Assembly: GCA_017622995.1 (NCBI GenBank)
Contig: JAGAQA010000029.1
Coordinates: 1 to 64,000, forward strand
Origin: Oscillospiraceae bacterium
GTDB lineage: Bacteria; Bacillota; Clostridia; Oscillospirales; Oscillospiraceae
Reading direction: 5' to 3'
Length of the DNA: 64,000 nt
Shown: positions 7,036 through 15,458 of the stretch, one piece after another
Layout: each line of letters begins with the position of its first letter
Position numbering within the stretch: position 1 is the stretch's first letter
Made by a program: the position numbers and the translations under genes
The notes under the pieces: generated by a model
What the model saw: only the letters and a program-made list of their open reading frames with translations
Told to the model about the DNA's origin: nothing
The model's database searches: none

Positions 7036-8526
7036 CTATGCCTTGTGGCCGCCGATCTGGCCGTTGCGCTGCCGGGCGGTGGCGCCCTCTTCCAGGTTCA
7101 TCCCCCGGAAAATGGCGTTTTTTCCAAACCGTTCCTTAATTTTCAGCATGGCTTCCAGCCGCTGCTGCTCCCGCTCCAGCGCTTCCTGCCGGGCTTCTTT
7201 TTCTGACGGCTCGGAAAACAGATCCATCTGCTCCATACTTTCCCGCTCCCGGGCCGCGCTTTCCCGGCTGAAAAGCTCCGCCGACAGCGTCAGACGCCGC
7301 TGGAGCAGGTTCCGGTCCGCGATGCGGTCAAAAAGCTCCATAAACGCCGCTGTAATTAGCCTGGAAGAGGCGCATTTGCATTCCAGGTCGATGGTTCCAT
7401 GGGCGCTCTTGGGCACCTGGCGGCCATACCGGTCCGTATCCACCGCACCGGCATAGTCGGTTTTCTTCAGACTTTCCCGATCATAGCCCAGGGTCAGGGT
7501 CAGTTTCTTGGTAACAAGGCCCTTGGACACCAGATCCATGGCCATCTGGTCCGCCATTTCCCGCACCACCAGCCGGGCCTTTTCGAAGGAATAGGGCTCT
7601 GACAGCACCTGACCGGAGCTGACAGACCGGGAGCTGGGCCGGTAGGCCTTAATCTGGGCAATGGTGCAGGGCTCATAGCCCCAGGCGTGATCGATGAGCA
7701 GCTCCGCATTCACACCGAACAGCTGATAGAGGCTGTCGCAGCCGTAGGGGCCCGGCTGGAGAGAAAGCTGGGCAAGCTCCCCCATGGTATAAATGCCCTT
7801 ATGGGCCAGCTTTTTTGCGATTCCCGGGCCCACCCGCCAGAAATCCGTCAGGGGTTTGTGAGCCCACAGCTCCCGGCGATAGGTCATTTCGTCCAGGTAC
7901 GCCACCCGCACTCCATCCTTGTCCGGGGGAATGTGCTTGGCCACAATGTCCATTGCCACCTTGCAAAGGTACAGGTTGGTCCCCACCCCTGCCGTGGCCG
8001 TGATGCCTGTGGAATTGATGATTTCCAGAATCAGCTTTTTTGCCAGGCCCCTGGCATCCATGTTGTAGAGCTTCAGGTAGGCGGTGGCATCGATAAACAC
8101 CTCATCAATGGAATAGACATGAATGTCCTCCGGCGCCACATACTTGAGATAAATCTGATAGATGTAGCTGCTGTACTCCATATAGTGGGCCATTCTGGGC
8201 GGGGCCACGATGTAATCCAGCTTCTTTTCCGGGTGGCGTTTCAGCTCCACATCGTCACAGGAGCTGCCTGTAAAGGTTTTTCCCGGCGCCCGCTGCTGCC
8301 GCAGGGCGTTGACCTCACCCACCCGCTGAACCACTTCAAAGAGTCTGGCCCGGCCGGAAATGCCGTAAGCCTTCAGGGAAGGCGTCACCGCCAGGCAGAT
8401 GGTTTTTTCCGTCCGGCTGGCGTCCGCCACCACCAGATTGGTGGTCAGCGGGTCCAGTTCCCGCTCCACGCACTCCACGGAAGCGTAAAAGGATTTGAGA
8501 TCAATGGCAATATATTGCCTGTCCAT
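7036..8526 (-). CDS. Y-family DNA polymerase (UvrX/ImpB-like)
   Basis: The protein has 496 residues. DLKSFYASVE near the N-terminus and YSIDEVFID carry the carboxylates that bind catalytic metals in Y-family polymerases. The central part has the helix-hairpin-helix thumb (WRVGPGIAKKLAHKGI), and a little-finger region follows. It would insert nucleotides opposite damaged bases at the cost of mutations. The start at 8526 gives the typical MDRQYIAIDLKSF terminus. The promoter upstream contains a perfect GAAC-N4-GTTC LexA box between the -35 and -10 boxes, so this is an SOS gene. The YolD gene follows in the same operon. Confidence 0.93.
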   Translation of the reverse strand: MDRQYIAIDLKSFYASVECVERELDPLTTNLVVADASRTEKTICLAVTPSLKAYGISGRARLFEVVQRVGEVNALRQQRAPGKTFTGSSCDDVELKRHPEKKLDYIVAPPRMAHYMEYSSYIYQIYLKYVAPEDIHVYSIDEVFIDATAYLKLYNMDARGLAKKLILEIINSTGITATAGVGTNLYLCKVAMDIVAKHIPPDKDGVRVAYLDEMTYRRELWAHKPLTDFWRVGPGIAKKLAHKGIYTMGELAQLSLQPGPYGCDSLYQLFGVNAELLIDHAWGYEPCTIAQIKAYRPSSRSVSSGQVLSEPYSFEKARLVVREMADQMAMDLVSKGLVTKKLTLTLGYDRESLKKTDYAGAVDTDRYGRQVPKSAHGTIDLECKCASSRLITAAFMELFDRIADRNLLQRRLTLSAELFSRESAARERESMEQMDLFSEPSEKEARQEALEREQQRLEAMLKIKERFGKNAIFRGMNLEEGATARQRNGQIGGHKA

Positions 8527-8565
8527 AGCCGGCAGCACCTCCTTTTCGAATGGTTTTCTTTCATT

Positions 8566-8595
8566 ATTATAGAACATTTGTTCCTGTTTTGTCAA
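8566..8595 (-). promoter_or_regulatory. SOS promoter with LexA box inside the spacer
   Basis: On the minus strand TTGACA (8590-8595) and TATAAT (8566-8571) are both perfect and 18 bases apart. GAAC-ATTT-GTTC (plus-strand reading, 8572-8583) fills the spacer next to the -10 box and matches the Firmicute LexA consensus core. LexA bound there would block RNA polymerase until DNA damage. Confidence 0.85.
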
Positions 8596-8597
8596 GG

Positions 8598-8630
8598 AAA
8601 AACCGCCCGGGCTCCGAAGCGCCCGGGCGG
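8598..8630 (-). terminator. Rho-independent terminator of the opp operon
   Basis: A 10-bp GC-rich stem (CCGCCCGGGC/GCCCGGGCGG, 8603-8612 and 8621-8630) is followed on the minus strand by five U residues. It lies 33 bases after the binding-protein stop codon and directly abuts the SOS promoter. Confidence 0.9.
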
Positions 8631-8662
8631 CAATATTTGGTATCTTCCGGATCAGAAGAGGA

Positions 8663-10468
8663 TTATTTCAGCAGATCCTCGTTGATGTTCCAGCAGACGT
8701 AGTAGGTACCGATCTGGCCCACAACCTTGAACTCGGTGGGATACTCGGTCTTCAGAGTGGAAATCTCGTTGGTGGGAACGTCGTCGATCAGCAGCCAGTC
8801 ACCGTTCTTGAAGTTGGTGAGCATGTTGTTGGCATCGTCAGACAGGTAGAACTTGATCTCCTTCATGGTGACGTTCTCGGCATCCCAGTAGTTGTCGTTC
8901 TTGGTCAGGGTGATGACGGAGTTGTGATCCCAGCCGGTCATCTTGTAAGCGCCGTTGGAAATGAAGGTGGAAGCGTCGGTGCACCAGCCCTCGTCGGCAA
9001 CCACATCCTCACGGACAGGGAAGTAGGAGGGGAAGGCCAGCAGCTCATTCCAGAAGGCAATGGAGTTGTTCAGAGTGACAACCAGGGTCTTGTCATCGGT
9101 GGCTTCCACAGCCAGGTCGTTGGGGTAGCCCTTAACAACTTCCAGCATATAGCCGTAGTCAGCGCCCAGCTCCTCGGAGGCAGCACGCTTCCAGGCAAAC
9201 TCGAAGTCCTTGGCGGTGACAGGCTGGCCGTCGGACCATTTCAGGCCGTCCCGCAGGGTGTAGGTGTAGGTCACGGTGCCGTCTTCGTTCTCCACGCCCT
9301 CGGGAAGCTCGGTGGCGCAGTCAGCAACGATGACCAGCTTGCCGCTCTCGTCCTGATCCCACTTGGCCAGGCCGGCGAACAGGTGGCTGTCCAGGGTAGC
9401 GCCGTCAACAGCGGAGTTCAGAGCGGGATCGATGACGTCGGGCTCGGAGGCGATGCAGACGCTGATGGAATCGGTGTTGCCGCCCACGTCAGCCTTATAG
9501 AAGTACTTGTAGCCCAGAGGGTTGCTGAAGAAGCCGTTGACGGAGTCATCCAGCATGAACAGGTCGGTGTAGAAGTACAGGGGCACCAGGCAGCCGGTAT
9601 CCATCAGCATATCCTCGGCCACGTGCATCATGGCGTAACGGTTCTCCACGTCGGTGCACTTCTTGATTTCGCCAATCAGCACATCGTAGGTCTCGGCCCA
9701 GGTGCCGTTCTCCACCTTGATATCCAGGCCGTAGGGGGTCAGGTCCAGGTTGTAGATGGCCAGATCAGCCTTGGCGCCCTTGCCGAACTGCACATCGTTG
9801 TTGCCGGAGGCAGTGGTCCACATATCCAGGAAGGTGCTGGGATCGTTGTAGTCAGCCAGCCAGCCGTTACGGGCAACGGAGAAGTCGCCGGCCTTACGGG
9901 TGTTCAGGAAGGTGTTCCACTCCTGGTTCTCCAGGTTCATGGTGATGCCCACGGAAGCCAGAGTAGCGGCCAGGTACTCACCGATGGCCTTGTGGCCCTC
10001 AGAGGTGTTGTACAGATAGGTCAGAGTGGGGAAGTTGGTGAACTGACCAGTGGTCTCGTCGTAGTCGTAGTACTTGCTCAGGATTTCGATGGCCTGGGAG
10101 AAGTTGTCCTCGTAGGCATCCTCGGAGACATCGTAGTAGCCGACAAAACCGTCGTTGTGGCCGGCGTTCTTGTAGAACTCGGAGCCGTCAGCATCGGTCA
10201 TACCCATGGCAACGAAGGAGGAAGCGGGAACCTGACCGCCCTGAGCGATCTCGTTGACGATGTAGTTCCGATCGTACAGCAGGCTGATGGCCTTACGGAT
10301 TTCCGCCTCAGCCAGCGCCTTTTCTTCAGCGGTCATTTCGGCGGGTGCTTCGGTAGCAGCCTCGGTAGCAGCGGCAGTGGTGGCAGCGGGAGCGTCCGTC
10401 TTGGCGCCGCAGGCAACCATGCCCAGAACCATAACAACAGCCAGAAGCAGTGCAATGAGTTTCTTCAT
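8663..10468 (-). CDS. oppA: OppA/DppA-type peptide-binding lipoprotein with circularly permuted halves
   Basis: This 601-residue protein begins with a lipoprotein signal (residues 1-20, Cys20) and an Ala/Thr/Glu linker. What follows is the normal C-terminal half of a family 5 binding protein: RKAISLLYDRNYI at 58-70, FPTLTYLYN at 146-154, WLADYNDP at 203-210 and NPLGYKYFYK at 316-325. Only then comes the normal N-terminal half: SISVCIASEPDVIDPALN at 334-351, TYTLRDGLKWSDGQPVTAKD at 402-421 and YYVCWNINEDLLK, where it stops. In standard family members NINED leads directly into the RKAISLL helix. The reading frame is intact and the gene closes the oppBCDF operon, so it probably feeds that importer. 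Assembly error from collapsed tandem copies is the main alternative. Confidence 0.85.
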   Translation of the reverse strand: MKKLIALLLAVVMVLGMVACGAKTDAPAATTAAATEAATEAPAEMTAEEKALAEAEIRKAISLLYDRNYIVNEIAQGGQVPASSFVAMGMTDADGSEFYKNAGHNDGFVGYYDVSEDAYEDNFSQAIEILSKYYDYDETTGQFTNFPTLTYLYNTSEGHKAIGEYLAATLASVGITMNLENQEWNTFLNTRKAGDFSVARNGWLADYNDPSTFLDMWTTASGNNDVQFGKGAKADLAIYNLDLTPYGLDIKVENGTWAETYDVLIGEIKKCTDVENRYAMMHVAEDMLMDTGCLVPLYFYTDLFMLDDSVNGFFSNPLGYKYFYKADVGGNTDSISVCIASEPDVIDPALNSAVDGATLDSHLFAGLAKWDQDESGKLVIVADCATELPEGVENEDGTVTYTYTLRDGLKWSDGQPVTAKDFEFAWKRAASEELGADYGYMLEVVKGYPNDLAVEATDDKTLVVTLNNSIAFWNELLAFPSYFPVREDVVADEGWCTDASTFISNGAYKMTGWDHNSVITLTKNDNYWDAENVTMKEIKFYLSDDANNMLTNFKNGDWLLIDDVPTNEISTLKTEYPTEFKVVGQIGTYYVCWNINEDLLK

Positions 10469-10540
10469 TTTTCATTTTCCTTTCTCAATGATGAAATATA
10501 TCTTCAAACCCCGATTGGGATCTGAATACAAGGAAAAATC

Positions 10541-10584
10541 ATTCCGAAGAATTTCGGAATGCAAAAAGCCCATGGGCTTTTTGC
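10541..10584 (-). terminator. Two tandem hairpins between oppF and oppA
   Basis: ATTCCGAA (10541-10548) pairs with TTCGGAAT (10553-10560). It is followed at once by a 24-base perfect palindrome (10561-10584) whose arms end in A- and T-runs. They lie between the oppF stop and the oppA start, and may attenuate readthrough or protect one part of the mRNA so that binding protein and pump are made in different amounts. Confidence 0.55.
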
Positions 10585-10590
10585 GCTATT

Positions 10591-11565
10591 TTACCCGATC
10601 TCGTTCAGCCGATGGCAGGCCACATAATGGCCGGACTGGACTTCCTTGAACTCCGGCATGGAGGCGGCGCACTCCTCGCTTGCATAGGGGCAACGGGTGC
10701 GGAAGGGGCAGCCGGAGGGGGCATTCAGGGGGCTGGGAATGTCGCCGGACAGCACAATGCGCTTGTTCTCTCTGGCGGCCTTGGGGTCGGGGAGCGGAAC
10801 GGCGGACATCAGGCACTTGGTATAGGGGTGCAGGGGATGATCATAGATCTCCTTGGCATCTGCCAGCTCCACCATTTTACCAAGATACATGACGGCGATT
10901 CTGTCGGAAATGTGACGCACAACCAGAAGATCGTGGGCAATGAACAGATAAGTAAGGCCCATCTGATCCTGCAGCTCATCAAACATATTGATGACCTGTG
11001 CCTGGATGGAAACGTCCAGAGCGGAAACAGGCTCGTCACAGACAACAAACTGGGGGTTCATGGCCATGGCCCGGGCAATACCGATGCGCTGGCGCTGACC
11101 GCCGGAGAACTCATGGGCATACCGGTTGGCGTGCTCGGAGTTGAGACCCACCTTGCTCATCAGTTCCAGCACCCGTTCTTCCCGCTCCTTCTTGTTGGCG
11201 TACATTTTGTGCACGTCCAGGGGCTCGGCAATGATGTCGGCCACGGTCATACGGGGATTCAGGGAGGAGTAGGGATCCTGGAACACCATGGCGCTCTTCT
11301 TGCGGTACTCCTGAATGTCCTTCTTGGATTCGATTTTTTTGCCGTCAAAGAAAATCTCACCGGCAGTGGGCTTATACAGGTGCAGCAGGGTGCGGCCCAC
11401 GGTGGTCTTGCCGCAGCCGGATTCGCCTACAAGGCCCAGGGTCTCGCCCCGGCGGATGGAGAAGGAGACATCGTCCACAGCCTTCAGAGGCTTGGTGGTA
11501 AAGGCGCCGGTGGCAATATTGAAATACTCTTTCAGATGCTTGACTTCTACAAGGGTATCAGCCAT
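10591..11565 (-). CDS. oppF: Oligopeptide ABC transporter ATPase OppF
   Basis: This 324-residue ATPase has Walker A GESGCGKTT, the signature FSGGQRQRIGIARAM, Walker B VVCDEPVSALD and a C-terminal Cys-rich oligopeptide extension (CPFRTRCPYASEEC). The four cysteines in such extensions bind an iron-sulfur cluster in characterised Opp/Dpp ATPases. It overlaps oppD by eight bases and forms a heterodimer with it on the inner face of the OppBC channel. It is preceded by oppB, oppC and oppD on the same strand and followed by a hairpin pair and the binding-protein gene. Confidence 0.93.
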   Translation of the reverse strand: MADTLVEVKHLKEYFNIATGAFTTKPLKAVDDVSFSIRRGETLGLVGESGCGKTTVGRTLLHLYKPTAGEIFFDGKKIESKKDIQEYRKKSAMVFQDPYSSLNPRMTVADIIAEPLDVHKMYANKKEREERVLELMSKVGLNSEHANRYAHEFSGGQRQRIGIARAMAMNPQFVVCDEPVSALDVSIQAQVINMFDELQDQMGLTYLFIAHDLLVVRHISDRIAVMYLGKMVELADAKEIYDHPLHPYTKCLMSAVPLPDPKAARENKRIVLSGDIPSPLNAPSGCPFRTRCPYASEECAASMPEFKEVQSGHYVACHRLNEIG

Positions 11566-12553
11566 TGGGTTCGCCCTCCTTTTCCATTTCTTCCTTCACG
11601 TTCATCCAGCAGGCAGCCTGGTGGAAGTCGTTGATCTGCAGGCGTTCTGCCCGCTGGCGCAGACAGATCTTCATGGCGTTGTCGCAGCGGGGCGCGAAGG
11701 GACAGCCCGCGGGCATATTCAGCAGATCAATGGGGGTGCCGGAAATGGGATGCAGCTTCTCGCCGTCATTTCCGATGGTGGGAATGGAGCGCATCAGGCC
11801 CTTGGTATACTCATGCTTGGGATTGTAGAAGATTTCATCGGCGGTGCCCTGCTCGCAGATGGAGCCGGCGTACATAACGATGACCTCGTCGCACATCTGG
11901 GCAACCACGCCCAGGTCATGGGTAATCATGATGATGGCCATGCCCAGCTCCTTCTGGAGAGACTGCATCAGCTCCAGGATCTGGGCCTGGATGGTTACGT
12001 CCAGAGCGGTGGTAGGCTCGTCGGCGATCAGAATGTCCGGCTCGCAGGCCAGGGCCATGGCGATCATGACTCTCTGGCGCATACCGCCGGAGAACTCGAA
12101 GGGATACTGCTTCATCCGCTTCTCGGGTTCGTTGACGTTGACCAGCCGCAGCATTTCCACTGCCCGGTCCCAAGCCTGCTGCTTGTTTCGGTTTGTATGC
12201 AGCAGGATGGCTTCCATCAGCTGATGGCCGATGGTATAGGTGGGGTTCAGGGAGGTCATGGGGTCCTGGAAGATGATGGAAATTTTGTTGCCCCGGACAT
12301 TCTTCATTTCCTTTTCGGAAATACCCACCAGCTCCTGGCCGTCCACCTTGATGGAGCCGGAGACAATCTTGCCGGTCTTTTCCAGAATCTGCATAATGGA
12401 GTAAGCGGTAACGGACTTGCCGGAGCCGGACTCCCCCACAATGCCCAGAACCTTGCCCCGGTCCAGATTAAAGGAGACGCCGTTGACGGCCTTGACTTCA
12501 CCCACGGGGGTGAAGAAAGAGGTATGCAAATCGTTTACTTCAAGCAATGCCAT
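11558..12553 (-). CDS. oppD: Oligopeptide ABC transporter ATPase OppD
   Basis: This 331-residue ATPase has Walker A GESGSGKSV, signature FSGGMRQRVMIAMAL, Walker B ILIADEPTTALD and the C-terminal oligopeptide motif CPFAPRCDNAMKIC. The GxMRQR variant of the signature and the TTALDVTIQAQ continuation are typical of OppD rather than OppF. It follows oppC by 20 bases with a good ribosome site and overlaps oppF. It supplies ATP hydrolysis for peptide import with OppF. Confidence 0.93.
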   Translation of the reverse strand: MALLEVNDLHTSFFTPVGEVKAVNGVSFNLDRGKVLGIVGESGSGKSVTAYSIMQILEKTGKIVSGSIKVDGQELVGISEKEMKNVRGNKISIIFQDPMTSLNPTYTIGHQLMEAILLHTNRNKQQAWDRAVEMLRLVNVNEPEKRMKQYPFEFSGGMRQRVMIAMALACEPDILIADEPTTALDVTIQAQILELMQSLQKELGMAIIMITHDLGVVAQMCDEVIVMYAGSICEQGTADEIFYNPKHEYTKGLMRSIPTIGNDGEKLHPISGTPIDLLNMPAGCPFAPRCDNAMKICLRQRAERLQINDFHQAACWMNVKEEMEKEGEPNG

Positions 12554-12573
12554 TTTTTACGGATCTCCTTTCT

Positions 12574-13638
12574 TCAGCGCTTCAGCTTGGGGTCAAAGGC
12601 ATCCCGCAGGCCGTCGCCAAACAGATTCAGAGAAAGAACGATCAGGGAAATGGCAATGGCAGGAATAACCAAACGGTAGGGATAGGTGCTGACACCGTTG
12701 AGGGCGTCGGAGGCCAGGCTGCCCAGAGAAGGCATGGGGGCGTTGACACCCAGGCCCAGGAAGGACAGATAGCTCTCGGTAAAGATGGCGCTGGGAATCT
12801 GCAGAGCGGTGGAGATGATGACCACGCTGATGCAGTTGGGGAGCAAGTGCTTGCGGATGATCCAGCTGCCCTTGGCGCCGGTAGCCCGGGCTGCCAGAAC
12901 ATACTCCTGCTCCCGGAGGCTGAGGATCTGGCCCCGGATCAGCCGGGACATGGACACCCAGTACAGCAGGGCAAACACCAAGAACAGAGAGATGATGTTG
13001 GAGCCCAGCTTCGCCAGGACGGTGCCGTCAATGGCGGGTCCCAGGACCTGCTTCATGACGGTGGCCAGCAGAATCACCATCAGCATATCGGGCAGCGAAT
13101 AGATGATATCCACAATCCGCATGATGATGAGGTCCACTTTTCCGCCGCAGTAACCGGCTATGGAGCCCACCGTCATACCGATGATCAGCACAATGATACT
13201 GGCAAAGAAGCCAACGGCCAGGGAAATCCGGGTGCCGTAGACCACACGGATAAAGTAGTCCCGTCCGGAGGAATCGGTGCCGAAGACATGGGGGAAGACC
13301 TTCTCCCCATTCTCAATTTTCTTAAGCTCGGTCTTGCCGTATTCAAAGGGCGCCAGATTGTTGTAGGACTTGTCCACGGGCTTGCCGGGACGGATGCCCA
13401 GCATGGCATCGTACTTGTAGGGCCAGAAGAAGGGAATGACAATAGATGCCAGGGTAATCAGAATGATGATAATCAGGCTGGCAAAGGCAATGCGGTTTTT
13501 GACCAGGCGCTTCATACCGTCCTTAAAGAAGGTGGTGGAGGGGCGCATCTGAACCATGTATTCCTTTTCCGCATCGGTTGCGGGGATAAAGTCGTCCACA
13601 TTCACATGGAGACTGAAGGGGTTCTTTTTCATATCCAT
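12574..13638 (-). CDS. oppC: Oligopeptide ABC transporter permease OppC
   Basis: The 354-residue permease has a soluble N-terminal stretch of about 45 residues, then a hydrophobic segment near 50-72, a periplasm-facing loop and the binding-protein-dependent transport core. The core carries the EAA loop EYVLAARATGAKGSWIIRKH, which contacts the ATPases. The FGTDSSGRDYFIRVVYG motif is characteristic of OppC/DppC. It is encoded 18 bases after oppB and before oppD. With OppB it forms the membrane channel. Confidence 0.93.
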   Translation of the reverse strand: MDMKKNPFSLHVNVDDFIPATDAEKEYMVQMRPSTTFFKDGMKRLVKNRIAFASLIIIILITLASIVIPFFWPYKYDAMLGIRPGKPVDKSYNNLAPFEYGKTELKKIENGEKVFPHVFGTDSSGRDYFIRVVYGTRISLAVGFFASIIVLIIGMTVGSIAGYCGGKVDLIIMRIVDIIYSLPDMLMVILLATVMKQVLGPAIDGTVLAKLGSNIISLFLVFALLYWVSMSRLIRGQILSLREQEYVLAARATGAKGSWIIRKHLLPNCISVVIISTALQIPSAIFTESYLSFLGLGVNAPMPSLGSLASDALNGVSTYPYRLVIPAIAISLIVLSLNLFGDGLRDAFDPKLKR

Positions 13639-13656
13639 GATTGAATTACAGTCTCC

Positions 13657-14586
13657 TTATTCCAGATTAATCCGGGGATCCACCACGGTGTAGAGAATGT
13701 CGCTGACCAGATTCATGACCACAATCAGGATGGCCAGCACGATGGTGGTGCCCATGATGAGGGGGTAGTCACGGCCGGTAATGGAGCTGACAAAGGCGCG
13801 GCCAATGCCGGGCACGGCGAAGATCTGTTCCACCACCAGAGAGCCGGTGACAATATAGGCAAGCATGGGTCCAAAGTAGGTAATAACAGGGATCAGGGAG
13901 TTCTTCAGTGCATGGCCGAAGATAATCTTCACAGGGGCAACGCCCTTGGCCTTGGCGGTACGGATATAGTCCTGGCCCAGCACGTCCAGCATGGAGGAAC
14001 GGGTCAGACGGGTAATGTAGGCCATGGGATACAGCGCCAGGGTGATAATGGGCATAACAAGGCCCTTGACCGTTTCGCCGTTGGCAGGCACCAAGCCCAA
14101 TTTCACGGAGAATATCAGCAGCAGCAATGTACCCATAATAAAGGAGGGCATGGACACAAACGCGGTGGTAATGACCATGATGATCTTATCCAGAACGGAA
14201 TTCCGGGTCAGGGCGGCCACACAGCCCAGCACGATTCCGCAGCCCAGGGCGGCAAAAGCGGCAATAAGACCCAGCTTAATGGAGGTCTTCATGCCGTCAG
14301 CGATCACATCGATGACCATACGGCCCCGAAGCTTGATGGACGGACCGAAGTCAAACTTCGTCACAATGTCTTTGAGATAGGTAATATACTGCTCCATCAG
14401 GGGCTTATCCAGGCCATACTTGACCTCCAATGCCTTCTGGGCAGCTTCAGAAACGGCCTTTTCACTGAGGAACGGGCCGCCGGGGACAGCGCGCATCACA
14501 AAGAAGGTCACGGTAATGACAACCCAGACCGTCAGCAGCGCCAGGAGAATACGCTTGAGAATATACAAAAGCGTTTTGGTGTTCAT
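13657..14586 (-). CDS. oppB: Oligopeptide ABC transporter permease OppB
   Basis: The 309-residue permease begins with the family-typical MNTKTLLYILKRILLALLTV and has about six membrane segments. The EAA loop reads QDYIRTAKAKGVAPVKIIFG, and the C-terminus ends in VVDPRINLE as in most OppB/DppB proteins. It is the first gene of oppBCDF-oppA. A near-consensus promoter lies about 63 bases upstream. The presence of both permeases and both ATPases supports a functional peptide importer even though the binding protein is rearranged. Confidence 0.93.
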   Translation of the reverse strand: MNTKTLLYILKRILLALLTVWVVITVTFFVMRAVPGGPFLSEKAVSEAAQKALEVKYGLDKPLMEQYITYLKDIVTKFDFGPSIKLRGRMVIDVIADGMKTSIKLGLIAAFAALGCGIVLGCVAALTRNSVLDKIIMVITTAFVSMPSFIMGTLLLLIFSVKLGLVPANGETVKGLVMPIITLALYPMAYITRLTRSSMLDVLGQDYIRTAKAKGVAPVKIIFGHALKNSLIPVITYFGPMLAYIVTGSLVVEQIFAVPGIGRAFVSSITGRDYPLIMGTTIVLAILIVVMNLVSDILYTVVDPRINLE

Positions 14587-14648
14587 CCAGCTCTTCCTTT
14601 CAATTGCTTGTTAAATTGCACTAATTCCGCACAATATTTATGTGTTGA

Positions 14649-14677
14649 ATTATATCAAATTTCAAATTTCTTTTCAA
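14649..14677 (-). promoter_or_regulatory. Promoter of the opp operon
   Basis: On the minus strand TTGAAA (14672-14677) and a perfect TATAAT (14649-14654) are 17 bases apart. They lie in an AT-rich stretch unlike the surrounding genes and about 63 bases before oppB. Confidence 0.8.
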
Positions 14678-14925
14678 TTGTATTTTACTCCAAACAAACA
14701 GCGGGAATTCCCCCCCTTTTCGTGATTTTCACATATCTTTAAACAAAAAATACAGTTATACAGAATATTTCTGGAAACGTACAGGTTTCCGCCTGCAAAG
14801 GACGCTTCCCTGTTCGTCTCCACCCGGGCAGCCAATCCGGCAACTTGCACAAATCCTGTTTTTTCCCTATTCTTTCTCCTCTTCCCTGTTTCCAGGCCCT
14901 GTTTTTCCCGCCGTGCGCCAAAAAT
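14678..14925. other. Gene-free stretch upstream of the opp promoter
   Basis: Apart from the opp promoter to its left and the terminator to its right, I see no supported gene, repeat or RNA here. A 60-codon minus-strand frame exists but has no convincing ribosome site or family resemblance. Confidence 0.5.
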
Positions 14926-14951
14926 CCCCGCTTCCGGATCCGGAAGCGGGG
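14926..14951 (-). terminator. Terminator of the DUF3798 transporter operon
   Basis: A 26-base perfect palindrome of alternating GC-rich arms is followed on the minus strand by five U-rich bases. It lies nine bases after the stop of the last gene of the operon. Confidence 0.85.
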
Positions 14952-14960
14952 ACTTCTGTA

Positions 14961-15455
14961 TTAACCCTCAACGGCCACATCTTCGCCCAAGTCCATGCCT
15001 TCCATACCGAAGTCATCTTCCGCGGATACTTCTTCGGTTTCTTCCTCCGTCTCCGGAGCAGGAATGAACTCGCTCATATAAACCTCTTCGGGCAGGCCCG
15101 CAAGATAGGCAGGCAGATTGATAATCACGCCGTCCATGTTCTGAGGCAGGGCCAGGGTGTAGGTGGCTTCCGTGGTGTCGCCGCCCTTTTCCTGGGTGAT
15201 CTTCAGGGTCATGGTGAAGTTCTTGCCGATGCAGGTGGACATACCCCGCTCTTTGTCATAGAGCTTGGCCACCCGCTCGCCCTTGACGTAAACCTCCGTC
15301 TTGTAGGCAGGCTTGTACTCGGTGCCGTTCACTTCGATCTTCTTGGCATCCAGGTAAACCGTGTGACCCCGGCCGATGATGGTCATCCACCAGGCAATGG
15401 CTACCAGAACCGCAACCGCAGCAATGCGGATGATCAGCATACGTTTCTTGTTCAT
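14961..15455 (-). CDS. Membrane-anchored accessory protein of the ABC operon, function unknown
   Basis: The 164-residue protein has one N-terminal membrane segment (about residues 7-27). An extracellular beta-rich domain follows, with a conserved-looking core VYLDAKKIEVNGTEYKP and YDKERGMSTCIGKNF. It ends in a very acidic tail rich in Glu and Asp. It starts three bases after the second permease gene and ends the operon, so it probably serves that transporter, for instance as a structural or docking subunit. It resembles small proteins found beside DUF3798 importers (a DUF6672-like assignment is possible), but I cannot confirm that here. Confidence 0.7.
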   Translation of the reverse strand: MNKKRMLIIRIAAVAVLVAIAWWMTIIGRGHTVYLDAKKIEVNGTEYKPAYKTEVYVKGERVAKLYDKERGMSTCIGKNFTMTLKITQEKGGDTTEATYTLALPQNMDGVIINLPAYLAGLPEEVYMSEFIPAPETEEETEEVSAEDDFGMEGMDLGEDVAVEG

Positions 15456-15458
15456 GCC

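Noticed and set aside
8924-10525. A 533-codon plus-strand frame opposite the peptide-binding protein gene
   Set aside because: It is Val/Gly/Gln-rich, has no ribosome site or family resemblance, and mirrors the codon pattern of the real minus-strand gene.
14739-14921. A 60-codon minus-strand gene between the opp promoter and the next operon
   Set aside because: It has a basic, low-complexity product, no ribosome site and lies upstream of the opp promoter without a promoter of its own.
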